A stretch of DNA of 64,000 nucleotides from JBBQYD01 sp942493075 (GCA_942493075.1 OW818681.1:4402001-4466000); one strand, 5' to 3'. Positions 40,160-49,992 are shown, numbered from the stretch's first letter. Program-made: numbers and translations. Notes: generated by a model not told the origin, from the letters alone.

Positions 40160-40858
40160 ATGAAAAACATTCGTTCATTGGCTCCGGCGTGCCTCATGCT
40201 CTTGGCCGTCTTGCTGGGCGCCGGCTGCCGCACGGTCCCGGTCCCGAACAGCCTCGCTGATCACAACTCCTCCCGATGGGAGAAGGATATTGCGGCGTTT
40301 GAAGCCTCGGATCGGACGAATCCCCCACCGCAAGGGTGCATCCTGTTTGTGGGGAGTTCCAGCATCCGCCTGTGGCGCACACTCGCGCAGGATTACCCTG
40401 ATCTGCCGGTCGTGAACCGTGGCTTTGGCGGGTCGCAGATAGCTGATTCCTATTATTTGGCTGACCGCATTATTCTGCCGTACCGGCCCAAGCAGGTCAT
40501 CATCTACGCGGGCACAAATGATCTGAACGCCAAAAAGAAGCCTGACCTGGTATTTGGAGATTTTGTGGCCCTGGTTGAGCGCCTCCGGAGGGATTTGCCA
40601 AAGGCACGGATTGGTTTCATTGCTGCGGCACCAACTCATGCCAGGTGGAACCAGATCGAGCAGTTCAAGGAGTTCAATGCCCTGGTGAAAGCATACTGCC
40701 AGCGCCATAAAGTGGATTTCATCGATGTCTATCCTTTGATGCTTGGCGCCGATGGGAAGCCCAAGAATGACATTTTCGTGAAAGACGGCCTGCACTTGAA
40801 CGCAAATGGCTATGCGATCTGGCGTGAAGCGGTCGCGCCGTACCTGGTCAGAAAATAA
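40160..40858 (+). CDS. SGNH/GDSL-hydrolase lipoprotein, copy 1
   Basis: 232 residues from ATG 40160; a TTG nine bases upstream is possible. The lipobox is LGAGC (Cys23). SGNH blocks: FVGSSSIRLW (nucleophile Ser in block I), VVNRGFGGSQ (block II), IIYAGTNDLN (block III, catalytic Asn) and DGLHLNANGY (block V, Asp-x-x-His). Enzymes of this type are esterases, often removing acetyl groups from polysaccharides, here at the membrane. The neighbour is a paralogue 125 bp downstream. Confidence 0.9.
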   Translation: MKNIRSLAPACLMLLAVLLGAGCRTVPVPNSLADHNSSRWEKDIAAFEASDRTNPPPQGCILFVGSSSIRLWRTLAQDYPDLPVVNRGFGGSQIADSYYLADRIILPYRPKQVIIYAGTNDLNAKKKPDLVFGDFVALVERLRRDLPKARIGFIAAAPTHARWNQIEQFKEFNALVKAYCQRHKVDFIDVYPLMLGADGKPKNDIFVKDGLHLNANGYAIWREAVAPYLVRK

Positions 40859-40982
40859 ACGGTGCATTTTAGTCAAACCGCGCGCGCATTGGGCCTGAAT
40901 TGGGCTGGATCGGCTCCATGTTCTCTGGGGTAAAAGCGAATGGGTTTACACCCGTATCCAGCCTTGTTAAGAATTGGCGAAG

Positions 40983-41675
40983 ATGAAAAGCATCCGTTTC
41001 TTGGCTCCAGCATGCCTAATACTCCTGGTGGTTCTCCTTGGCGCCGGCTGCCGCACGATCCCCAACAGCCTCGCCCAGCATGACTCGAGCAAATGGGAAA
41101 AGAGCATCACAGCGTTTGAGGCTTCGGATCACACCAATCCGCCGCCGGAAGGCTGTATTGTGTTTGTAGGCAGTTCCAGCATTCGTCGTTGGTTCACGCT
41201 TTCACAGGATTACCCCGGCCTGCCTGTGGTCAACCGTGGCTTTGGCGGCTCACAGCTTGCAGATTCCTGGAACTATGCAGACCGCATCATTCTCCCCTAT
41301 CGCCCCAAGCAGGTGATCATCTATGCCGGGGGCAATGATCTGAATGCAGGTAAAGAAACAGAGCTGGTCTTTGGTGACTTTGTGGCTTTGGTAAAGCGAA
41401 TCCGGGAGGGCTCTCCCGAAGCCCGAATCGGCGTCATCTCATTGGCGCCTACACACGCGCGGTGGCATTTGATTGAGCAGTTCAAGGAGTTCAATACCCT
41501 GGTGAAAGCATACTGCCAGCGCCATAAAGTGGATTTCATCGATGTCTATCCTTTGATGCTTGGCGCCGATGGGAAGCCCAAGAATGACATTTTCGTGAAA
41601 GATGGCCTGCACTTGAACGCGAATGGATATGCGATTTGGCGCGAGGCAGTCGCACCGTATCTAGTCAGGAACTGA
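40983..41675 (+). CDS. SGNH/GDSL-hydrolase lipoprotein, copy 2
   Basis: 230 residues from ATG 40983. The lipobox is LGAGC. All SGNH blocks are present: FVGSSSIRRW, VVNRGFGGSQ, IIYAGGNDLN (Gly for Thr before the Asn) and DGLHLNANGY. It differs from copy 1 at many positions in the first two thirds, but about 130 bp near the 3' end are almost identical, which suggests gene conversion. It is probably also an outer-facing esterase acting on polysaccharide. Confidence 0.9.
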   Translation: MKSIRFLAPACLILLVVLLGAGCRTIPNSLAQHDSSKWEKSITAFEASDHTNPPPEGCIVFVGSSSIRRWFTLSQDYPGLPVVNRGFGGSQLADSWNYADRIILPYRPKQVIIYAGGNDLNAGKETELVFGDFVALVKRIREGSPEARIGVISLAPTHARWHLIEQFKEFNTLVKAYCQRHKVDFIDVYPLMLGADGKPKNDIFVKDGLHLNANGYAIWREAVAPYLVRN

Positions 41676-41787
41676 GGTCCCCCATCTGACCCCATCTGAT
41701 TTCTGATTTTGCGTTTGGCTTGCCAACGAGGGTTTTCAATGATACTCCCTTGGTTTGGAATTGGGTTTGGAACAAGTGAGTGGGCCA

Positions 41788-42204
41788 ATGACAGAGACCA
41801 AGATGCCGAGTCCGGCGAAATCTCCCCCCCCGTTAATCTACGTGGTGGACGATGAGCCCATGCTCTTGGAGCTCACTGCCGCAATCCTGGAACCTCAAGG
41901 CTACAGGGTGCTGTGCTTCTCCGACGCCGTGAGTGCCCTTTATCATTTCTCAGAAGCCAACCCGAAGCCGGATCTGGTGATCACAGACTATGCGATGCCT
42001 GGCATGAACGGGCAGGAACTGATCAGCGGATGCCGCACGGCCAATCCGGAACAAAGGATTCTCCTGGTCAGCGGAACGGTGGATGAAAGCATTTTTGCAA
42101 GTCAACCGGTGCAGCCCGATCTATTCCTGGCGAAACCCTACCGTCAGGATCAACTGACCGCGGCGGTTTCTCGTTTCGCGCCGCGGCCCAGGGTAAGTGC
42201 CTGA
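41788..42204 (+). CDS. single-domain response regulator (receiver domain)
   Basis: 138 residues from ATG 41788. Receiver motifs are complete: acidic pair in IYVVDDEPMLL, phosphoacceptor Asp in LVITDYAMPGMNG, Ser/Thr in LLVSGTVDE and Lys in FLAKPYRQDQL. There is no output domain, so it passes phosphate on or acts by protein contact, CheY-like. No histidine kinase is nearby. It is convergent with purH. Confidence 0.9.
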   Translation: MTETKMPSPAKSPPPLIYVVDDEPMLLELTAAILEPQGYRVLCFSDAVSALYHFSEANPKPDLVITDYAMPGMNGQELISGCRTANPEQRILLVSGTVDESIFASQPVQPDLFLAKPYRQDQLTAAVSRFAPRPRVSA

Positions 42205-42217
42205 TTCCGACCTCCGG

Positions 42218-43765
42218 TCAATGCCGGAAGTGGCGGATACCCGTGAAGGCCATAGCCATGTTCCGAGCATCAGCGGCAGCGATCACTTCTCCATCACGAA
42301 CTGATCCCCCCGGCTGAATCGCAGCAGTAGCTCCGGCTTCCGCAGCGGCGATCAACCCATCCGGAAACGGGAAATACGCGTCACTGCAAACAACACTGTC
42401 TTTCAAAGAAAGCTTCGCCTCTCCAGCCTTCCAGACGGCAATGCGGCTTGAATCAACCCGGCTCATCTGCCCTGCCCCGACCCCGATGGTGCGATCCTGA
42501 CCGACATACACGATAGCGTTTGATTTGACGTGTTTCACCAAGCGCCATCCGAATAGCATCGCGTCCAGCTCAGCCTTGGCAGGCTGACGTTTCGTTACGA
42601 TTCTCAGATCAGCGGCAGTGACTCGCCGGACATCCCTCTCTTGAACGAGGCAAGACCCGGCACCGACACTCCGGAAATCCACAGCACCCGGCTCAACAGG
42701 CGACTTGAGCATGCGTAACAGGCGCAGGTTCTTCTTCTTTTGCAATATTTCCAGAGCTTCTGGCGAGAATTCGGGCGCAACGATTACCTCGCTAAAAATT
42801 TCGGATATGGCGGCAGCGGTTTCACCATCGAGCGGCTGGTTAACCGCAATAATCCCCCCGTATGGGGCCTGACGGTCTGTCGCAAAGGCCTTCTGCCAAG
42901 CCTCAGCCAAGGTCTGCCCCTGCCCCGCACCGCACGGATTCGTGTGCTTCAGAATCGCGAGTGTTGGTGCTTCCCCTTCGAATTCCGCGATGAGGCTTGC
43001 GGCAGCGGTCAGATCCAAAATGTTGTTATAGGAGAGCTCTTTGCCGTGGAGTTGCTGGAAGAACTCCTGAAATCTGCCATAGAGGGCGGCTCCTTGATGA
43101 GGATTCTCACCGTAGCGCAACGGTTGAGCCAAGGGCGCGCTTATCGCAAAAGAACTCGGGAGTTTGGCTTCGGGAGAAAAAGCTTTCTGCAAGTAAGCAG
43201 CAATGGCTGAATCATAAGCGGCGGTGCGCGCATAGACCTTGGCTGCGAGACGTTGACGGGTGGCCAAGGTTGTTGCTCCGTCCTTCTTAATCTCTTCAGC
43301 TACAACAGCATAGTCCGCAGGATCGACCACTACCGTCACGCTCTCGTGGTTTTTGGCAGCACTGCGCAACATCGAGGGCCCACCAATGTCGATGTTCTCG
43401 ATTGCCTCATGCAAGGTAGCCCCAGGACGGGCCACAGTTTGCTCGAATGGGTAAAGGTTGACGACGACGAGGTCGATCGAAGGAATGTCATGCGCCTGAA
43501 CGGCGGCTTCATGGGATGGATTGCCGCGAATATAGAGCAAACCACCGTGAACCCGGGGGTGCAAGGTCTTGACCCGGCCATCGAGCATTTCGGGGAAACC
43601 GGTATGGGCGCTGAGATCCTTTACCTGTAACCCCGCTTCCCTCAAGGCTTTAGCGGTGCCTCCGGTGGAGATCAGCTCCACGCCGGCGGCGGTGAGAGCT
43701 TGTGCCAGTTCGACCAAGCCGGTTTTATCGGAGACGGATAAGAGTGCGCGTTGAATGTTGCCCAT
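42218..43765 (-). CDS. purH: bifunctional AICAR formyltransferase / IMP cyclohydrolase
   Basis: 515 residues from ATG 43765; a TTG at 43780 is unlikely because it overlaps the -10 box. PurH carries out the last two steps of IMP synthesis. The N-terminal MGS-like cyclohydrolase domain (about 1-195) has LLSVSDKTGL, ISTGGTAKAL and DGRVKTLHPRVHGG. The C-terminal transformylase domain has LRYGENPHQGAALYG, LKHTNPCGAG (catalytic Lys-His) and DAYFPFPDGL. Full length and intact. Confidence 0.95.
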   Translation of the reverse strand: MGNIQRALLSVSDKTGLVELAQALTAAGVELISTGGTAKALREAGLQVKDLSAHTGFPEMLDGRVKTLHPRVHGGLLYIRGNPSHEAAVQAHDIPSIDLVVVNLYPFEQTVARPGATLHEAIENIDIGGPSMLRSAAKNHESVTVVVDPADYAVVAEEIKKDGATTLATRQRLAAKVYARTAAYDSAIAAYLQKAFSPEAKLPSSFAISAPLAQPLRYGENPHQGAALYGRFQEFFQQLHGKELSYNNILDLTAAASLIAEFEGEAPTLAILKHTNPCGAGQGQTLAEAWQKAFATDRQAPYGGIIAVNQPLDGETAAAISEIFSEVIVAPEFSPEALEILQKKKNLRLLRMLKSPVEPGAVDFRSVGAGSCLVQERDVRRVTAADLRIVTKRQPAKAELDAMLFGWRLVKHVKSNAIVYVGQDRTIGVGAGQMSRVDSSRIAVWKAGEAKLSLKDSVVCSDAYFPFPDGLIAAAEAGATAAIQPGGSVRDGEVIAAADARNMAMAFTGIRHFRH

Positions 43766-43776
43766 GACGGGTGCGT

Positions 43777-43805
43777 ACAATCGGGAAAGAGGTTTCCCGA
43801 GTCAA
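43777..43805 (-). promoter_or_regulatory. purH promoter
   Basis: On the minus strand TTGACT (43805-43800) and GATTGT (43782-43777) are 17 bp apart. The start codon follows 11 bases after the -10, implying a leader of only about five bases. Confidence 0.6.
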
Positions 43806-43899
43806 GCGCGGCATGAAAAATGTCCTTTGGTCCTTTGCCAACTGGAGATTGCCAACCGGGGAAAGGCAGGACACTCTTCCTGCTTTGTCTGGACCAGTC

Positions 43900-45078
43900 A
43901 TGACGCACCGGAAACTTAAGATCGGGTATTTCACGTTGGAAGGGCTCAACTCCTTCGCCACGACTTATTACCTGTATTATTTTTATTTTTACATGCAGCA
44001 GGTGTTTGGGTTTGGCAATCGGGCCAACCTCACGCTCGCCGCGCTGAACGGGGCCATCTACGCGGTGGCATCGATTTATGCGGGGCGCTTCGCCCAGAAG
44101 CATGGCTATTTCCTGGCGTTGAAGGTGGGTTTCGCCGGAATGCTCTTTCCGCTGCTCCTTGGTTCGCTGGTCCACTTCCCACTCGGTCACATCGTGATCA
44201 TGGGTTTCACCGTGTTCGGAATGTGCTTCACCTGGCCTACCCTTGAAGCACTGGTCAGCGAAGACGAAGACCACGCGGGCATCCAGCGCATGGTGGGCAT
44301 CTACAATATCGTGTGGGCTGCCACGGGCGCCCTCGCCTACTTTGTGGGAGGCGCCATGCTGCAAAAGCTGGGCCTCAAGAGCCTGTTCGTGGTGCCTGTC
44401 TTGATTCAAGTCGTGCAACTGGGTCTCACGTTTTGGCTCGAAGCACAGGCGCGCATAGAACATCGGGAGAAACCATCCGTCAGTCTGGCTGAAGCAGCCG
44501 ATGCTGAAATTGCCGCACAGCCCCTGGCTGTTCGCCAGCGGTTCCTCCGGATGGCGTGGCTGGCAAATCCTTTCGCCTACATTGCGATAAATACCACAGT
44601 GGCAGTGATTCCCAGCGTGGCCGCGAAATTCGGACTCTCAACTATGGTTGCGGGGTTCTGCTGTTCGATCTGGACCTTCTCGCGGCTCGCGGCTTTTATC
44701 GGGCTTTGGAACTGGAGCGGGTGGCATTTCCGGTTTAGTTGGTTGCTCTGGTCCTACGTGGGATTGATCGTTTCATTTGCGGCCATCCTCATGGTCCCGA
44801 ATTTGGCGGTGCTCATCGGGGCGCAACTCGTGTTCGGCATGGCATTGGGCCTGATCTACTACTCGTCGTTGTTCTACTCAATGCACGGCAGCGAAACCAA
44901 AGGCGAACATGGTGGAATCCATGAAGCAGCCATCGGTGTTGGCAACTGCGCCGGGCCCGCCGTCGGAGCACTGTCCATTTATTTCCTGCCGCAGGTTGCA
45001 AACATCGGGGCGCTGGCTGTGAGCGGACTGCTCCTGGCAGGGCTCGGGGGCCTGTTGTTTCTGCGGAGCAAGCCTTAG
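43900..45078 (+). CDS. MFS transporter
   Basis: 392 residues from ATG 43900 (MTHRKLKIGYFTLEGLNSFA); upstream in-frame starts would run into the purH promoter. About 12 membrane segments are visible with a polar central loop (near 190-225, REKPSVSLAEAADAEIAAQP). N-terminal GYFTLEGLNSFATTYYLYYFYFY and GLIYYSSLFYSMHGSE are distinctive, the latter resembling sugar-phosphate/oligosaccharide-type MFS porters. The substrate is unknown. Its stop overlaps the converging ABC ATPase gene by four bases. Confidence 0.82.
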   Translation: MTHRKLKIGYFTLEGLNSFATTYYLYYFYFYMQQVFGFGNRANLTLAALNGAIYAVASIYAGRFAQKHGYFLALKVGFAGMLFPLLLGSLVHFPLGHIVIMGFTVFGMCFTWPTLEALVSEDEDHAGIQRMVGIYNIVWAATGALAYFVGGAMLQKLGLKSLFVVPVLIQVVQLGLTFWLEAQARIEHREKPSVSLAEAADAEIAAQPLAVRQRFLRMAWLANPFAYIAINTTVAVIPSVAAKFGLSTMVAGFCCSIWTFSRLAAFIGLWNWSGWHFRFSWLLWSYVGLIVSFAAILMVPNLAVLIGAQLVFGMALGLIYYSSLFYSMHGSETKGEHGGIHEAAIGVGNCAGPAVGALSIYFLPQVANIGALAVSGLLLAGLGGLLFLRSKP

Positions 45079-46085
45079 GTGGAAGCGGTCGAGGCGGGCT
45101 CGGGATGTTCGCGCACGAAGATGCTGCGGATGACTTCTTCGATCGGCACTTCCTGTATGTCGATATCACTGACAGGCAGTTCATCCAGGAGGGCTTTGCA
45201 GATGGGAATCACTCGATCACGCCGGACGCGGAACTGAATGTTGCCCATATTCTGGCTGATCACCTCGCCGTATTTCGCCAGAGTCTCGGGAAGAATGTTG
45301 GCCGAGGGTTCGCACTGGATGGTTATTACCTTGGAATCTGCGAAGCGATCCACCACCTCGTTCAGGCTTCCATCAAAGAAAATGGCTCCATGGTCAATAA
45401 TGATCACCCGGTCACAAAGCGCCTGAATATCAGCCATGTAATGGCTCGTCAGCAAAATCGTTGTCTTCCGCTTCTTGTTGTGCTCGCGGAGGAACTCACG
45501 GACGATCTGCTGAGAAACGACGTCCAGGCCAATGGTCGGTTCATCCAGGAAGAGCACCTTCGGGTCGTGGAGCAGGATCGCTATCAGCTCCATTTTGGTC
45601 CGTTCACCCAGGGAGAGCTCGCGCACACTCACGTTCAGTTTGTGGCGCACCTGCAGAAGCTCGCTCAACTCATCCACCTTGCGGTTCAGTTCAGGACGGG
45701 GAATGCCGTAGATCTCACCGTTTAGTTCAAAGGACTCGCGAGCGGGCAAGTCCCACCAGAGTTGGTTCTTTTGTCCGAGCAATAAAGCGAATTGGCGCCG
45801 ATAGCCATCATGTCGCTCCCAGGGAACATACCCGAGTACCTGCGCCTTGCCTCCACTGGGATAGAGCAGGCCGGCAAGCATCTTCAGGGTAGTCGTCTTC
45901 CCAGCACCGTTGGGGCCTAGAAAGCCGACCAATTCACCGGGCTCGATCTTGAACGAAATCTCCTGCACCGCCATGATGTTCTCGTACTCACGGCGAAAGA
46001 GACCCCGCACAGCGCCGGAAAACCCGGGCTGTTTCTTGTATGTGCGAAAGGTCTTGGTTAGACCGCTGACTTCAATGGCAGGCAT
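45075..46085 (-). CDS. ABC transporter ATP-binding protein (ABC-2 export type)
   Basis: The product has 336 residues. Walker A is GPNGAGKTTT, the signature is LSLGERTKMEL and Walker B is VLFLDEPTIGLD, followed by the H-loop LLTSHYM. The region before Walker A (KTFRTYKKQPGFSGAVRGLF) and the C-terminal ~80-residue extension resemble the NatA/DrrA group of ABC-2 exporters. No permease gene is adjacent in the window on this strand; the partner would lie elsewhere. The 5' side is a 311-bp region without a gene. Confidence 0.9.
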   Translation of the reverse strand: MPAIEVSGLTKTFRTYKKQPGFSGAVRGLFRREYENIMAVQEISFKIEPGELVGFLGPNGAGKTTTLKMLAGLLYPSGGKAQVLGYVPWERHDGYRRQFALLLGQKNQLWWDLPARESFELNGEIYGIPRPELNRKVDELSELLQVRHKLNVSVRELSLGERTKMELIAILLHDPKVLFLDEPTIGLDVVSQQIVREFLREHNKKRKTTILLTSHYMADIQALCDRVIIIDHGAIFFDGSLNEVVDRFADSKVITIQCEPSANILPETLAKYGEVISQNMGNIQFRVRRDRVIPICKALLDELPVSDIDIQEVPIEEVIRSIFVREHPEPASTAST

Positions 46086-46396
46086 GATTAACCGCCCTGA
46101 AGATGGGAGAGGAGATGCCAGACGTCAAGCGAGGTGAACATGGGCAATAGGGGGTGAAAAAACAGGAAATGGGAGCCCCGGAAGGAAATGGACTCGACCG
46201 TTCCTTCGGAACTAGGTTAACATCGAACAATGTCACCCAATGTTGAAACACTTGGGCTATTCTCAACTGTCCCTCCGGGACACGATAGGCAGCCTTCTGT
46301 AGTTCCACTACTTCGGCCTAATCTCGCTGTTCGGTTTTTCACCCGTTTGACACCTACCCTCACGGCTGATAACTTGCCCGTTCTTTGGACGGCCAA
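46086..46396. other. intergenic region without a gene
   Basis: A 311-bp divergent spacer between the ABC ATPase and ileS. I see no convincing open frame, T-box-like element or terminator. Promoters for both genes must lie here, but no strong -35/-10 pair stands out. Confidence 0.5.
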
Positions 46397-49192
46397 ATGG
46401 ACTACAAAAACTCATTAAATCTGCCGCAGACCGGCTTTCCCATGAAAGCGGATCTCGTGGTTCGTGAACCAGAGCGGCTGAAAAAATGGCAGCAAGCGAA
46501 ACTATACGAAAGCATCCAGGCCCGGCGGGCCGGTGCGCCTCTCTTCGTGCTGCATGATGGACCTCCCTTCGCCAACGGCGACGTGCACATCGGCACGGCG
46601 CTGAATAAGACGCTCAAGGACATCATCATCAAGTCCAAGACCCTTCGTGGCGCGCGCGCGCCTTACATCCCGGGTTGGGATTGTCACGGGTTGCCCATTG
46701 AGTTCAAAGTAACGCAGGACATGCGCAAAGCCGGCGACACCACGTCGGATGCAGCCGCAATCCGATCGGCTTGCGACGCCTATGCGCGGAAGTATATCGA
46801 TATCCAGCGCGCCCAGTTTAAACGTCTCGGTGTGCTGGGAGATTGGGAGAATCCTTACCTGACTCTGAACAAGGAGTACGAAGCCGAGGAGCTGCGCCTG
46901 TTCGCAGGCATCGTGGAGCAAGGCTTTGTTTATCGTGGCAAGAAGCCCGTTTACTGGAGCATCCCCTGCCGGACAGCGCTAGCTGAGGCCGAAGTCGAAT
47001 ACAAAGACCACGTCAGCCAGGCTGTGTACGTCAAGTTCCCGTTAACCGGTTTTCCAAACACCTCGGTACTGATCTGGACGACCACGCCGTGGACTTTGCC
47101 TGCGAACCTGGCGATCGCTTTCAATTCACAGTTCAGCTATAGCGTCGTCCGCACGGGTGATGAGGCGTTTGTTGTCTCGACCATGCTGCTTTCGCAGGTG
47201 GCCGAAAAGTGCGGATGGGAGGGTTACCAGATCGAACGCAGCATTGATGGAGCGCACCTGGCGGGGCTAACCTTCCAACATCCTTTCTGCAATCGCACCG
47301 GGAAGTTCTACGCTGGCGATAGCTTTGTGGAAAACACCACCGGCACCGGGTTCGTGCACATCGCCCCGGGCCACGGTTTGGAGGATTATCAGCTTGGCCT
47401 GCGCAACGGGCTGCCGGTCTATTCACCTGTGGATGACGATGGAAAGCTCGCGCACACAGCCGATTTGCCAACTGAGGCGCAGATGCCCGCGGAGCTCGTG
47501 GGCAAGTCTATCCTCGCGCGCCAGGGCAAGAGCGAGGCGAACGAAGCGGTTCTTGAACTGCTGCGCTCACGCAACGCTCTCGTTTTTCAGGAAAACTACA
47601 CCCACAGCTATCCCCACTGCTGGCGCAGCAAAACGCCGGTCATCTTCCGGGCCATGGATCAATGGTTCATTTCCGTGGACCACGCCAGCTTCCGCAAGCG
47701 CGCTCTGGAGGAAATCAATCACGTGAACTGGGTGCCGGATTGGGGCAAGAACCGCATCGAGGCAGCAGTAGCAGGCCGCCCTGATTGGTGCATCTCCCGT
47801 CAACGGACCTGGGGTGTGCCTATTCCGGCATTCTATGACGCCAATGGCAATCCCGTGCTCGATGCCCGCATCGTGCGCAATACAGCGGATCTGGTGGAAC
47901 GGGAAGGGTCGAATGCGTGGTTCCAGAAGACTGCGTCTGAGCTGTGGGCGCTGGTTAAGCCCACGGACTGGCAGGGAGCTGATCCCGTTGCCAAAGCGTG
48001 CGACACCTTGGACGTTTGGATCGACTCCGGATCATCCTCGCGTGCAGTCATCGCGCAGCGACCGGAGCTTCGCGGAGAAAAACATCCCTTCCAATGCGAC
48101 ATGTATCTCGAAGGAAGCGACCAGCATCGCGGCTGGTTCCAATCTTCGCTGCTGCTTTCTCTGGCCGGAAACGGAGCGGCGCCGTTCCGCACGGTGCTCA
48201 CCCACGGGTTCATGGTGGATGAAGATCGGGAAAAGATCTCAAAGAGCAAGCAAGGCCAGGGCGGTTATGAAAAGCCCCAGACCTCCGAAGCTTATGTAAA
48301 GAAATGGGGCGCCGATGTTGTTCGCCTCTGGGTAGCCTCGCAGGATTATCGGAACGACATCGTGGTCAGTGAAAAGCGGATCGAGAAAGTCAGCGAAACC
48401 TATCGGATCATCCGCAATTCACTGCGCTACCAGTTGTCGAACCTTTTCGATTTCGATCCGGCCAAAGACCTGGTTCCGTTTGAGAAGATGACCGGGCTCG
48501 ATCGCTGGATACTTGAGCAGTTTGCGCAGCTAGAGGCCGAGGTGGTTAGGGCTTATGATGCATACGAGTTTCACGTGGTTTATCAGCGCATCAGCCAGTT
48601 CGTGGCTGTCGAACTCTCGGCCATCTACCACGACGTGGTAAAGGACAGATTGTATACAGACGCCAGGAACGCGCCGCGCCGCCGATCCACGCAAACGGCT
48701 CTGCACCACATGGTGACTGGGCTGTGCCAGATGCTCTCGCCGATCCTGGTTTTCACGGCGGATGAAGCCTGGGAATTCATTCCTGGCCACGCGGCAGAGT
48801 TCGTGCACCAATCCGATTGGCAGCCCAAAGGATTTGCTCGCCCTAATGAAGAAAAGGCCTTGTGGAGCGCGCTGTTCGAAGTTCGCGAGGCCAACCTGGC
48901 CGAGTTGGAAAAGGCCCGTCAAGCCAAGCTGATCGGCAAGGCCTTGGAAGCGAAGGTCATACTGTCCGGCAAGCATCCAGCACTCGGGCTAGTCACGGAA
49001 GCTCGCGAGGCACTCAGGGAACTGTTGAATGTGTCGCAGGTGGAGATCCAATCGGGCGATGGGGAACAGATCCAGGCTGTTGTTGCTCGCGCGGAAGGGG
49101 TGAAGTGTGAGCGGTGCTGGCATTGGGAAACGGATGTCGGCTCGCAAGCCGCCCACCCGACGATCTGTGCGCGTTGCACCGCCGCCGTGTAG
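46397..49192 (+). CDS. ileS: isoleucyl-tRNA synthetase
   Basis: 931 residues from ATG 46397 (MDYKNSLNLPQTGFPMKADL), the usual bacterial IleS length. It charges tRNA-Ile with isoleucine. The HIGH motif is in FANGDVHIGTALN, the KMSKS loop is KISKSKQGQGG, and the CP1 editing domain includes TTPWTLPANLAI and the GTGFVHIAPGHG loop. The C-terminal zinc finger CERCWHWETD...ICARC is intact. A strong terminator follows. Confidence 0.97.
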   Translation: MDYKNSLNLPQTGFPMKADLVVREPERLKKWQQAKLYESIQARRAGAPLFVLHDGPPFANGDVHIGTALNKTLKDIIIKSKTLRGARAPYIPGWDCHGLPIEFKVTQDMRKAGDTTSDAAAIRSACDAYARKYIDIQRAQFKRLGVLGDWENPYLTLNKEYEAEELRLFAGIVEQGFVYRGKKPVYWSIPCRTALAEAEVEYKDHVSQAVYVKFPLTGFPNTSVLIWTTTPWTLPANLAIAFNSQFSYSVVRTGDEAFVVSTMLLSQVAEKCGWEGYQIERSIDGAHLAGLTFQHPFCNRTGKFYAGDSFVENTTGTGFVHIAPGHGLEDYQLGLRNGLPVYSPVDDDGKLAHTADLPTEAQMPAELVGKSILARQGKSEANEAVLELLRSRNALVFQENYTHSYPHCWRSKTPVIFRAMDQWFISVDHASFRKRALEEINHVNWVPDWGKNRIEAAVAGRPDWCISRQRTWGVPIPAFYDANGNPVLDARIVRNTADLVEREGSNAWFQKTASELWALVKPTDWQGADPVAKACDTLDVWIDSGSSSRAVIAQRPELRGEKHPFQCDMYLEGSDQHRGWFQSSLLLSLAGNGAAPFRTVLTHGFMVDEDREKISKSKQGQGGYEKPQTSEAYVKKWGADVVRLWVASQDYRNDIVVSEKRIEKVSETYRIIRNSLRYQLSNLFDFDPAKDLVPFEKMTGLDRWILEQFAQLEAEVVRAYDAYEFHVVYQRISQFVAVELSAIYHDVVKDRLYTDARNAPRRRSTQTALHHMVTGLCQMLSPILVFTADEAWEFIPGHAAEFVHQSDWQPKGFARPNEEKALWSALFEVREANLAELEKARQAKLIGKALEAKVILSGKHPALGLVTEAREALRELLNVSQVEIQSGDGEQIQAVVARAEGVKCERCWHWETDVGSQAAHPTICARCTAAV

Positions 49193-49207
49193 AGGGAGAT
49201 TTGAGCC

Positions 49208-49237
49208 AAAGCCCGTGCGAGAGATTGCACGGGCTTT
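49208..49237 (+). terminator. bidirectional terminator between ileS and the methyltransferase gene
   Basis: AAAGCCCGTGC and GCACGGGCTTT form a perfect 11-bp stem with an 8-base loop. A-rich and T-rich flanks allow use from both sides. Confidence 0.9.
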
Positions 49238-49290
49238 TGATTCCATGCTTGGTGGCGAGCGAGAGTCTCGCCGAGATGAACACGGGGGGC

Positions 49291-49992
49291 CTAAGGTTTC
49301 GCTACAGGAACAGACTTTATGCGAAAAGCCACCTGCGTTAAGGCCCGGGTTGCTCCTAGGCATTCAATGCCCATGGGAAATGATTGAAGAAACTCAGTAA
49401 AGGCCTTCAATTCATGGTCCCGATCAAAAAACTCATCAAATACCAGGATCGTGCCAGGCGTTAGAAAAGGCTTGAGCTGTTCCAAGACAAAAATCGTGGA
49501 GCTGTATAGATCGGCATCAAGGTGGACCACGAGCCTGCCTGCTGGGGGAGACTCCCGCAAATAGGGCGGCAGGCTGTTGCTAAACCAACCCTTGTAGAGC
49601 TTCACCCGCTTGTCTTCAAACTGGGGCATCTGCCCGCCGACGTTCAAGGTCTCCTTATCAACAAAATGACTCCAGGTTTCAGGCAGACCCTCAAAGCTGT
49701 CAAAACCATGCAGAACGGAGACGGGATGCTTCAGCAGGTTACTCCAATGCCTGAGAGTGGCGCCCTTGAACACACCAAATTCCAGGTAAGTTACCGGCTC
49801 TTGCACGAAGGTGGCCACGTAGTCATACAGAAAAGGCCGGTCTCCAAACCTTACAGGCACGTTCAGTTTTGCATCGTGAAACCACCGTCCCACAGCAAGG
49901 TAGTTTAACAGACCGTCAGCATAGTGAACCCATTTGGGAGAGATATATTTTCCCAGTCGCGAGAATTGAGCCTTAAGAAAAGGAAATTTCAT
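49291..49992 (-). CDS. TylF/macrocin-O-methyltransferase-like protein
   Basis: The product has 233 residues. It is a class-I SAM-dependent fold with EPVTYLEFGVFKGATLRHW (motif I), LHGFDSFEGLPETW, LVVHLDADLYSSTIFVLEQL (metal-binding Asp residues) and GTILVFDEFFDRDHELKAF. This order is typical of the TylF family, which O-methylates sugars. It sits at the edge of the plus-strand polysaccharide cluster but is read on the other strand, so it may tailor the same glycan. Activity on a specific sugar cannot be told. Confidence 0.82.
   Translation of the reverse strand: MKFPFLKAQFSRLGKYISPKWVHYADGLLNYLAVGRWFHDAKLNVPVRFGDRPFLYDYVATFVQEPVTYLEFGVFKGATLRHWSNLLKHPVSVLHGFDSFEGLPETWSHFVDKETLNVGGQMPQFEDKRVKLYKGWFSNSLPPYLRESPPAGRLVVHLDADLYSSTIFVLEQLKPFLTPGTILVFDEFFDRDHELKAFTEFLQSFPMGIECLGATRALTQVAFRIKSVPVAKP

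Noticed and set aside
43672..44463. 263-residue antisense frame spanning the purH/MFS junction
   Set aside because: It overlaps two convincing divergent genes and their promoters, and its composition is that of a reverse-frame shadow.
46086..46396. T-box leader upstream of ileS
   Set aside because: No T-box consensus or terminator/antiterminator pair is visible, and such leaders are not expected in this type of bacterium.
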